From Linyphia triangularis (Eukaryota; Arthropoda; Arachnida; Araneae; Linyphiidae): a DNA stretch of 64,000 bases. The notes beneath the pieces were generated by a model. It was not told the DNA's origin and did no database searches. It was given only the letters and a program-made list of their open reading frames with translations. This document shows positions 46,627 to 58,600 of the stretch, one piece after another (the first letter of the stretch is position 1; each line of letters starts with the position of its first letter). The stretch lies in NCBI GenBank assembly GCA_963978545.1, contig OZ021727.1, forward strand, positions 58,602,487-58,666,486, read 5' to 3'. Position numbers and translations under genes: made by a program.

Positions 46627-46682
46627 TCAAGTTATGCATATTCTTTGTCCATCAAATTGCTCAAAGATTTGAAACTTTTCAT
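46627..46682 (-). CDS. membrane receptor terminal exon
   Basis: Acceptor tttttttcag. Encodes NEKFQIFEQFDGQRICIT and TGA at 46,629-46,627. An AATAAA on the minus strand lies at 46,601-46,596. The short C-terminal Ile-Cys-Ile-Thr could act as a PDZ ligand, but this is speculation. Confidence 0.7.
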
Positions 46683-49600
46683 CTGAAAAAAATTAAAATA
46701 TTAATTAGTAAAAAGAACTGATTCATCAGGAGGACTAAAAATATGAAAAAGTTTAAATGGGTAGACAAGGTTTTTTCTAATTGATAAATTTAAGAAATAC
46801 TTGCCAGTTTAACAATGCCAAAGTAATGACTAATGCGGTCATATCAAAGGTAAGCTTATAAAAAAAATTCTGCACTCATTTTTAATGTAAAAATTCTCAA
46901 CTGACATACTTCAAAACTGACTTTTATTGAATTAAAAGATATGTGTATTATATTGAATGTTAGGATGGATATCCTTACCTTTTGGATCTGAATTTGTGTT
47001 TTTGGAAGGCATTTTAATCAAAATGTACCAAGCCTTTTAGCTTTTCTCTTCGTCTATTGTAATTGTTTCATTTTATTAACTGTGATGAGTATGGCTTGAA
47101 TACTCTCATTCTAAACCTTTTTTAGTTACTATAATAAATTATACTATCTTATATCGATAATAAAAATTGTAAGCCAGAAAAAATATATAATCTCCTTTAA
47201 ATGTAAGATACTATGAAAATTTTAGATTTAAATCATTCTTGTTCAGTTATTTACGATTTTGTTTTTTGGAACTACTGACTGTCTGTTTCTGCCACTTATA
47301 AGGTTCTTAACACAGCCAAATATTTGAGAATTGCTGGGATAGAGGAAGAGTTTTTAAAAAGTTAAATATATTTATATGTTAGAAGCAAATTTGTATTGTT
47401 TTAATCACATTTCTTTTTTCTATCCGTTTTTTAATATGTAGTTGTTTTAAGTTTATTGATCATGCATATTATCTTACTTTTTTCACAAAATTCGTGTAAA
47501 TCTCGGTCGCATTCTGCTTCAGACATTTCATGAGAGTCGAGGTACGATGCTGGCACTTCTCTGTTGAATATGTATGTTGTCTCATTTTCACTCTCATCAC
47601 CTGAATGACTTGAGAATAAAAGACATTGTAAAGTGTAAAAAATAAGCAATTTGGACAACTTTTAATAACTCACTCGTATTTAAGGTGAAGTATGAAAATA
47701 TATACGTATAATATGTACTACCTATTAAAAGGTTTATTTGTTCAATGTTCAAATTAAAAAAATATTTAAAAACAAGTAGTGTAAATGTTATTGCACTTTA
47801 CTCATCTTTATTTTATCTTATGTAATTTATAAGTGCTGGCCAAAAAAGAATGACCATCTGCGATTATTACTTGCGTATGGTTATTTAAAGCCTGATGTAT
47901 GTTGGATTAAACCATGCATTACAAATAGGAACATGATTTTTATCCAAATAACTTTTTACTGGATTTATGTCGCATAGTTTTGTGTGTTCAACTATCTATT
48001 TTGTATTAGAATAGTTTTTAATGAGGAGTTGCGGATTCGTAAGCCAAACTCAACGTCGGGTAAAAATTTTGTTTTCGCCATCCAAATGTAGACCCCTCAC
48101 AGATTCTAGAGGTATGTTTTTCCATGTTGAGTTCTCCTTTTTACCTTCTCAAAATACGCAGAGAATGATACCAAGCATAGGAAAGTTAATTCGTGGGTAA
48201 ATTTTCAAACACGTTTTTCTGATAACTACCTTTAGTTGAGTTTGCCGTTCGAATTCACAATGCTTCATTTAAACTAGTACATAAGCTACAGTGCCACAGT
48301 AAAATTCTCAGATAAGGAACTACTCGGATAATAATTTTACTTTAAGAAGACTCGTAGCATAGTTTTGCTTAGTTTTTAAAATCAAATGGATTTATTTAAT
48401 GAAACACTTTTTACCAAATTTTCAAGGGTCAAATTATAAACACATATTCTCAGACAATTTACTGAATCTACCGAAACCTTTAATGTAACGTTTAAAGAGG
48501 CAACATTCAAAATCTACAATTTCCTTTATTCACCTTCCAATATCAAAATCACATTTTGAATGTTACCTCCTCAGCATTTTTATTTTCCAGACGTCTTTTC
48601 AAAATGTAAACCTAACTACATAGACACTTACAAACGTAAAATCGTTTTGAAGGTTTCCAGGATCACAGTGGTGTCGGACTGAGTTCGGAAGTTCTGCCCG
48701 ATTCTTAGAAACCCTACGACTGATGGGAGAAAAACGACTATCCTGTGGGGGAAGAAAGAGACACCATTTAGGTATAATTTTAAATTATACCTCTAGGGTT
48801 TCTTTCGGAGTATGACATACTTATTTGGGAAGAAAAGTTATATTTTCACTCATTTCTGGAAACTCTAGAAGTTTTCAATATAATCTATTCCTACTATTCA
48901 GTAGTCCTAAACCCACTGTTGTGTCATTAAACCCTTAATAAACCATAAATCAGTTATTTTTATTCTCGATATTGAATATTTGAAAGTTTTTAGCTTATAC
49001 ACTAATATTTCGCCTGCAGCTCGCTAACGCTCGTCAATCCTCGGGAATCGTTTTGCAATTAAGTGCTAGGTAATTTTTGCTAAATCCCGGCTCGCTACGT
49101 TTGTGGATTACGGAGGACTAATTAATCCACTTGTCATCTAATCAAGGTGAAACTTGACAGACGCGTTGCTGATGACAATGCATTGTGTCAAGTTTTGGGA
49201 GACGTCACTGTCATTCATACACTCACTTCTATTATCGCATCTAAATTCTAATAAACCCACTTGCCGTCATCCAATCATGCTGAATTTTGACCGATAGATT
49301 CAATATCGATGAAAATATATTGTCATGTTTTGGTGTCTGTCACTGTCATTAAAAAAGATTATTTTATACAAGCTACTATTGACATTTCAGATGACTAACT
49401 AACACTCTTGTCATCATCCAACAGAGGTGAATCCGCCAGGTAAAATACATTGTGGATGACAATGTATTCAATGACATTTGTTGTGTGTGTGGGGGGGGGG
49501 GGGAGAGAAGTTAATAAGTAGTTCGGAATGGATGTTTTCTTCTCACTAAAACACTATGAAAACTCGGATCTAATCTTAATAAGTTGGGAATGCATATAAA

Positions 49601-52600
49601 GAATTTATACTAAAATCTTTTTTTTTATGGGACATCTAAAGCATCTTTTATATTCGATTTTGTGTGTTTGTGCAGTGAAAATCTTCGGAGGTCTAAATAA
49701 CCAACTTGTCATCATCCTATCGAAATAAGACTTGTCCGATAGACTCGATGTCGTTGACAATGCATTCTATCAAGTTTTGGGTGCTCTCACTAAATGGCAA
49801 GCTTCAATTTAGAAAACTGATTACTATAGTCACAACATATGATGCGGGGCCCCCATTGACGATTATTTCTATTATTTAAATACTAATGACAAGTTCAATT
49901 GCAGTCTTGCTTAAGTTAATGTCAAGGTATTAATATTTTAAATAACTAATGCGTTATTAAAACTATCATATTTTGTGTGGAACTGATCAAGTGCACTGAA
50001 TAGAATATTAGTAACTACACAATAATTTAATTTTAATTACATACATTATGACAAAGAAAACATTTTCAGGACGTTCGGGAATCCTAGTCACGGGACCCAC
50101 TGGCCTTATGGTAAATGAGGCTCTGGAAAGAATCTTTTAACTAAGTTTCAATTACACATAAAATTTGGCAAGTACGTAAAGAATTTATAATAAAAACTCC
50201 CCCCCCCCCTTCGACTTTTACTATTCTACTTCCTTGATTTGGCTTTGCTTGATGTAGTCCATACGGTATATGGGCTCGGACAACCTAATGCATTAGATAT
50301 CTTAAAAATTTGTTTTTATTGTTACCACGATCATTTCTAAAAAAAAAAAAAAAAAAAAATATATATATTTTTTAAAAAGTTTTTACAAAAAAAAAAAAAA
50401 AAAAAAAAAAATTCGTCAACCTTAAAATCCCTTTTCTTTATTAAGTTTTCTAAAGTGGCAGCTTGTCAAGTGGTTAAGATAAGATCGATTCTCGATGGTA
50501 ACTCGCTGCAATCTTTACGGAATATTGAAAGAAATTCGGAAACTTTCCGTATATTAATTTCGATCCGGAATCTAACGTAAAATAAACAACTTTTCACCGC
50601 CCCCACCACCACAAAAAAAAAAGTCCCCGCCAAGTTGTCAGCCTCCTAAAAGTAAGCAAATTTAAAATTATCTTGCTGAATTTCATCCGATTCATTACAA
50701 ACACTATTCTTTTTGCTTCCTATTTTTCTAGGTAGCGGCGTGTTATTTCAGGCTCTATGTATGAACTCCAGTTTTTTTTCTTTCGAATGTTTACTCTGAC
50801 ATTTAAGGCCGTTTACTTAAAAATAAATTTCTGGTTATTACTTCCGAAGAAGTGACCAGTAATATACCATGGTGACAAAATCGATGTTCATGCAGTTTTA
50901 AATTATTGAATAGATAAATTGGAAGCAAAAGGTCATAGTTTTTGAGTATGAGTCAGGTATATTTTGGCGAGGCCCCTTTCTGAGTTTCTTACATTTATAG
51001 TTCTCGCTGCGTAATCATCTGTACTGTTGAAATAGTTCATACGTTTTGAAGCAAATCGATGATACTCACCCGTCTGAAGCCATGCTGGACACTTTGTAGC
51101 TGAGCCTATTGGAATTTCGGCTTTTACTGGAGGACCTTCTTTCTCTGTGTGACGGTGTGCTTGATCGTACTGCATGTACTGGAATGATACCTGAAAAGTT
51201 TGCAGGAAATAGAAATGTTATTGCAATTCACACACTTTGTAGATCATTGAATATGAATGGGTATTTGAAGCACGCTCAGATCTCGTATATTATACTAAAC
51301 TTCAACTTAACTAGACATAAGTGATGTCTAGTTAAGTTGAAGTTTAGTATAGCATTTGTTTTGCATTGCATGATAAATACGGGATCTCAATGGCGTAACT
51401 GACGGGTCTGCAGGGATCGTAATGTAGAGGAGGGGGAGTTCAACTACAGAGGACCCAATGATTTAAAAGAATAAAATCAGACTACTATACGAAAAGTAAA
51501 AATATGACAATAACTCTAACCAACAACAAACAAATTATATTAATTTTTTTTTATTTCAAAGAAAATCCTAAAACTATTTTATAAAGTGATAAAAAGTAAA
51601 AATTGTAGACCATTCCCCTCTCCCCGTCTTTTCCTTTTGAAAACAGGTTAAATAAAATGATACCTTAAAAAGAGAGAGAAGTGTACAACGTGCGAAAAAC
51701 TACATATATTAATATTTATTAGCCCAGGGATAAATTTTTTTTCTCACATAACTGTTTGATTTTTTAAGGATGGCATTACAGTCTTGAAGGAACGTCAGGA
51801 GTAATTCAATTTATTAGAATCTTGAATGTTTTATTTTGCTCATTCACAGTTTAGTGTAACTTTGTCAACAGTTACTAACTATTTAACAATATGAACTTTT
51901 TTGTGTGGATAATGGATCGTATAAACTGGTTGGTTGTTTTCAGATTATCCGGCACCGTCAGCAACACGAGGGCTATAATGTGCCGAAACATTCGTCATTA
52001 GACAAGCCAACATACATTTACAAACACCCATGCCTAACACGGGACTCGAACCCGCAACCTCGCGGTCTAGAAGCTAGCATTCTAACCACTATACCGTTTG
52101 GTCGGCTCTTATAAACTGATTTAAGGATGTTTGCTAAAAAACAGAAACTCGGTTCGGAAAACAGTTTCGACAAACTCACAACACGTCAATATTTTTTACT
52201 CAACTGTATTGTGGGAAAATTTAACTCTTCATTTAAATAAAAATTTCAATTTAAAAAAAAAAAAAAAAAAAAAAATCTGAACCAACATCGTTACACCGCT
52301 AGAGGATCTGGTTGATTGGTATAAGTTTTCATTTCTGGAACACTATACCTTCGTAACAGTGCTTTCGCAAGGGTTGAATTATAAATTGTAATCTCAATAT
52401 GTTTAAATTTAAATTAGGGACAGTAGGCAGCTTTTTACTTGTACATCATGTTAAATTTTAAAAACAATTAAATGAATTAATTTTCCATTATATTAATGTG
52501 GTAGATTTATTACGTTATCAATTTAGTTTATCTATTGTCTAACGCGGATGCATATTAATCTTGGAAAACTTTACATTTTGGCAAATTTTATTTTGCAATT

Positions 52601-55600
52601 CAACACGTAGAAATATCGTTGAAGCGTATATAAACTTGGTTACCAATACAAGGCATACTAAACTGATTGAACAATTATGCGTAAAACTATTTGAAATTTT
52701 CAAAAATCATTTACAAACTTTAATCCTGATCATTTTTGTTTTGGGGATTTTCTGAAAATCATCTGAACCTCTTTAACATTTTAGTGCTACAGGCAGTTTA
52801 AGCAGACATTTTTTTTTTTTTTTATTGGAGTTAAAAAATTAATAAAAAGAATTCTACTCAATCTAGATTGTTAAAAAATAAATGATCACTTACGTGGAGC
52901 TTGGTAGATATTTGTACTTGGATGGAGTGGTATATTAGAATTCTCCATTATATGGGAATAGGTATCTTCATCAACGTGCTGAAATAAAGAGAGAAAAAAT
53001 GGTTTACTATTTCATTGGGGGCGTGGCGTGGTCTTTTTTCATGTCAAAATGCATTCTATTATTTTAATATTGTGTTTTATTAGCTTAACAGCGGAGGAAA
53101 CCCCCATACATTTTCCAAATTAAATCTATTTTGGTAGATTATGGTTTAATTTGAAAATATCAATATTTTTATTTTTATTGCCTATAAAATAATCTGTAAC
53201 AAGAGATAAAAGGGCGAATTTTATCCCTGTTAGCGAATTCTGATTTAAAATGGAAAATAGAAAATGTTCACTCGCAACATATTTGGATAAGCAAAAGCAG
53301 ATGAGGACCTATGTCTTTCCCACAATGGAATCAAAAAGATTGTAAATAATTTTTATAAAATTATAAACAAGATTGTAAATAATTTTTATTCCATTGTGGG
53401 AAAGGCATAGGTCCTCATCTTGCTTTTGCTTATCCAAATATGTTGCGAGTGAACATTTTCTACTTTCCGTTTTAAATCTAATAATTTTCTAATTCCGTTT
53501 TGTTAATAAAATTACCAACTTAGATGAATTACATTTCTGAATTCTTAATTGACATAAAAGTTAATAATTTTATTGATTGATAATTTAGAAATTTAACCCG
53601 TCTATGTCGTAATAAAATCAACGACTTAGAGTGAAAAAGTGCCAATATTTCAATTGGTCAAAGTTTTCAAGAGACAAAAACACCTTCCACTGAGTTAATT
53701 TAACATGAGCTTAAAGACTTTTGTATATTACTCATTTACCACAAATTTCAGTGATAAATTTGCAGTTTCTAATAGTCGATGTGTGTGCCTGTTTCTAAAT
53801 TTCCCACCTTTAACATGTATAGTCATTTGAGACCAAAAGTGGTTAGCACCTTTTCACTTTAAGCCGATGATAAATAGAGGTATTTTATTATGGAGTTTAT
53901 TATTAGCACCTCATGATGAACTAACTCATTTGCCCATATATTTCACTCATAATTCGAAAACTTACATCGTATGCCAATGCAATAATAAGTAATTCTTTAA
54001 CGTGCATATAGCAACAATATATAATAATTTGAACTGTACAATTAAATTCGATTGAATATTCGTCGCTAATGGCACTGTCTAAACCCATTAACAATCCATC
54101 CACAGGAGAATATTTGCCACATCTCAGCACTTTCACACTAATTGCACATCAGTTATAGCAACGAATATTATGTATATATGTGCAAGTACAATGCGAATAA
54201 CTCACCTACCTCAAAGGGTAGATCGCATCCTTTGTATGTACTGGTTGAAGGATATAATTGCAATTTGTCTGGATGGTGCATTCTTATTACATTATGTTGA
54301 TATTCTTATTCTAGAGAATTTATCATTTGAAAAAATATAGCTCGTTATTTATTGCTTAGACACTTTCGATGACACCATTAATAAGTTTACTATGTGACTA
54401 AATATATTGTTCCATTTGATAACGAGGTTTACATGTGGGACAGATTCTTTTTGAAAGACTTCCTTCAAGTAATTTTACTCTTGGAATTTGTAATCTTTTT
54501 CAAAGGAGATTTGATATAGTGTAGCTATTTTTTCAAGAAAAAAAAATAAAAAAATACCATAATCAATCACGTATAAGCCTAATAGTGGAAATAATCCAAT
54601 CGAAAGATCTGGCTATGGCTCGTATTTAAATTGTTTAGCCAGTTTAACAGTAATAATCATCAATGAACGAGACTGGAATTATGAAGATAATACATATTCA
54701 AGATTTCCATATCATTGTATGTAACCACTATTTAAATTACGGTTCTTATTCAACTGAATATTCAATATCGCACCACGCCGCCGGAAACTATTTGGTATGT
54801 CTCAGCAATTTTCTTCCAATTTCACTTTCGCAATCCACATCGATTAACATGTATAACTAACTCTTGCGTAAATGGAAATTTAGTAGGGCTTGTTTATATC
54901 TCAGGAAGATATTGCGAGAAGACAAGAAAACAATGTGATATTTATGTTCAAAATAGTTTCCGACGAATTCAAAATTTAATTGAATGAAATGTAGTTTAGG
55001 TTAATCAATATTCCTTAGATTCAAAGAAATGAATTGAAACATGTAAAATATGTGAGGCATTTTCAAGTGAATATCGTCTAAAATCAGTAGTTTATTTTAT
55101 AGTCCGATTTCTATCATAGTGGCTCAGTTGCAAAAGCACTCGTTTGCTATTTGAACGGCCCGATTTCTAAGAAACTTTTTTAAAAACTTTTTGTCTTTCA
55201 GAAAAACACGTTAGATTGTTATAGAATTTGTCACTAAATGGGTGTTTTTATACAAGTTTCTATTACGATACATGAAGTCCAGATACTCTGGTATATTTGT
55301 AGCGACATTTAATGACTCAACTTGCGTTGATAGACGCTCTTTGCTAAGGTTTTTTGACATACAATAAAAACTCTATGAATTCTTTAAATAATTGTAAATG
55401 TCAACAAGTTGGAGAGTTTTGCGACATAACTTGTCGCCTAATATCCAACTATTTACTATATCTAATCTGCAGCCACTGTGTGAACTTTTCGAAGAGTCGC
55501 TACCGAAGCACTCTTACGATCGAATTTTGATGCACTTCCGGTGTAGTTTTATGTAATCTTATCTTATCCTATCGAGACTTTCAAGTTATTTCATGACGCA

Positions 55601-58600
55601 TGGCTGTAGCATTTATAGTTTAGGCTTAACGATTTGCAAACTGATTTCCGATCTCCGTTTCCTCGACTTTTCTGTTGACTATTGGTAAGGAAATAAACTT
55701 CGTAGTGATCTTTTATTTAGCATATCACACGCATCTCTAGCATTTGTGGTAATGGTGACCTCAAAAGGACAAATCCCCTCCCCTCCCCCTCCTTTTTTTT
55801 TACTTTTCTTTTTATTAATATAGTGTAGAAGCTAAAATCCAGCCAAGTTTATGCACTCAGTTATCTGGTACGAATCTGGATTAATGTCTCAATATGTACG
55901 CAAGTCCTAAACAATCCATTATCAGGATAACTCACCCACTTTGGCGGGTAAGGTACATCATATATATGCTCGTGCCTGCCGAATTCTCTCCTGAGTGTCT
56001 GGCTGCAATCGGACTCGGGTGATCCCTGCTGCTTCTGGAACATTGGCACGTGACTCATGGCGTAAGGAGAAGGATAGTAGAGCTGATCTTTGATGGGGCT
56101 TCCGCTCCCGGCACTGCCTTGTTTTCGGTCCATCACCGACATGCTCATACCTTCTGTGGATTTATCGTCACGGAATCGAGAATCTGGGGAGAATAGATTT
56201 ATGATGGCTTTGGAATGAGAATTAAGGCCGGGGACACACATGGGAACGGCGCGGCTACAAGCCCCCTTTTGATAAATGTCGAAAGAGGAGAAATGCACTG
56301 AAATCTTAAGGAGGGTGGAATTTGTAATGAGTTGGAAAAAACTGTCACCTTAATTGGGATAGCTATTCCTCCCCCTTACAAATCCCACACTCCTTAAGAT
56401 TTCTGTGTATTATCTCCCCCTTCGACATTCATCAAAAGGTGGCTTGTAACCGCGCCGTTCCCGTGCTGTTCCTGTGCGTGTTAATTATGTTTTGTGACGT
56501 ATTTCGAAGAACTAATAAGTGGAAAATAACTAATGTAGTCCGTGGGACGAACATCAATATCGTTCAGTTCCGTTTGCCATGTTTTGTCACTACATAATTT
56601 TTTTATTAAACTATTGTACTTATCTAATTTCATCTGAAATATCAATGTTCCAGCACTTAAATGTGCACATTATTTAGAAAAAAGCAATTTTATAGAGGAC
56701 TATATTTTGATTTCTGTTTACAGCCATTAGTAAAACCGCTACTAGATGACGCAGTCAAATTTCAGTTAAAAATTTAACAAACGGTTTTTTTATAATAATT
56801 TCCTACTTTTTATTTCATTTTATACTATTAGAAATATTAATTTGGGTCTTCATACACTTAATATTTGTGTTTTATTTTTATTTAATTCGCATAGGAATGA
56901 AGTTGTATTCTTCCGCCGTTTGTTTACCTTTCAATTCAATGTTTACTGTTGTCATCATTTAGTTATTGTTAGTTATTAGTGTTTAGTTAATCATCATTTT
57001 ATTGTTTTATAAGAACAAGTATAAATTATAAAACATCAGTGTATTTTAAAAATAAAGAAAAACCTTACTGTTTTATTAGTTACAAAAATAATAATTTGTG
57101 CAATAAAATAATAATGGTATAGTATAGAATGATAAAAGGGTAAAATCCTGTTGTTGTTGCTTATCTCACGCCTGGTCTGACGAAGTCAGACCAGGTCCAT
57201 GAATCCGTTGACAAGAAGGAAGTCAATGACCAGAAGAGGGGTAGAATAGATGTCTTCCCTAACCAGTCCCAAACAGTCCAGGATATGCTGAGGTGAGGCC
57301 TGATGTTGGAGGCATTTTGGGCAGGGGAGGGAAGGTTTTCACGCCTTCTGAATAGCTTAGACATTTCAGGTGGCCACTGGCAAGTCGCGAAAGGCAGGTG
57401 CTGGATTTTCTGTCACATGTGATGGCTAGTGACAGGCCTGGCTTGTGGTGGGAGGGGGGTACCAGCCAGTCTTTCTTAATTTGGGATTTTTTCCTCGAGA
57501 AAAGTTCCAGGTATGTGAGGTTTGAAGAGGAAGGGGTTGGATAGTAGCAGCCCTTCTTTGCAAGACCGTCAGCTAGTTCATTGCCATGTAGGTCGACATG
57601 CGATGGTATCCACTGGAAGTGAATGTCATGATTTCGGGAGATGGTCTTCAGTTTATGAAGGATGGAGATACTGGCCCTGTCACCTATGTGAGTCCAGTTT
57701 TTGAGATGTTGGATCGAGCTGCGGCAGTCAGATAGGATCCAGAGGGCTCCAAAGGAATTCTCATATATAACAGTTTCCAGGCCTTTTTCGATGGCATGTA
57801 GTTCACTTCGGAATACTGAGCAGTTGTCAGGATTACGTTGATAAAGAGAAATTTTATTCTCTGGTGTCTCAATGTAGACTCCACTGCCTGCCAGGTCGTT
57901 TATTTTGCTGCCATCGGTGTAAATCTTAATGTCATTTTTGGGGATGTTATTAATGATTTCTAAAGACAATTGTCTGAGGTGGTCTGGCAAGAATTCCCTT
58001 TTGTAGACGGTAGCGGAGAGGTTAGTATGGAAGTGAACCCTAGAGAGTTCTTCAGATGGGTTTTTACAGTAGTGAAGGTAATGAGGTTCTACATCGTCAC
58101 TATGTAGTTGCAGGGAGGGTAAAATCCTAGAATACATTACACGCTTGGCGCGATTTTGAAAAATATCGCCAATGCCAAAATGATGCGTTGACGCTTGTCG
58201 CCAAACTGTTGCCAACGCCCAAATAACGTTTTTATGATTGTCGCCAAGAATTAGCGAAGAAAAAAAACATAAACAATCGTAACCTGAAAATATGAAATAC
58301 ATAAACATACAATGAAAAAAAAAGCATATAAATTTTCTTCTATATCGCCAAATTCACCGTGTAACGTATACTAGGATTAAGCCATGCATATTAGTACCCC
58401 AATTTTGTCACAATTTTCAGTAATTATACCTAGATCATTTTTCATACATGTATTATGAAATAATTATTTTCTCATTTTTATAATTTTCTATTTTTGATAA
58501 GCAAATGATTTCCATAAATAAAGCTTGAAATGCAGTTTTCAGATAGCGATTTGAATTCGTCTATCGTTTCTATGGGAAGGAAGGGTTCTATGGCAGAATG

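Larger units (their letters stand above)
57150..58115 (-). mobile_element. 5'-truncated non-LTR retrotransposon (I/Jockey-like), 966 bp
   Basis: The perfect 13-bp target duplication agggtaaaatcct occurs at 57,137-57,149 and 58,116-58,128. On the minus strand the element ends in a caacaacaac tail. Only the last part of ORF2 remains. Insertion by target-primed reverse transcription with 5' truncation is the usual outcome for such elements. Confidence 0.93.

Noticed and set aside
48650..48730. Possible 5S rRNA or snRNA
   Set aside because: GC-richer than its flanks, but it has no internal promoter boxes or conserved core of either RNA.
50933..51175. 80-codon ORF beginning at Met inside the receptor exon
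   Set aside because: Its first part is the true exon frame, but it reads past the gtgagt donor at 51,069 into intron sequence.
58116..58308. N-terminal 62 codons of the 349-codon ORF with the LINE
   Set aside because: They are upstream of the 13-bp target duplication, so they are host DNA and not part of the element protein.
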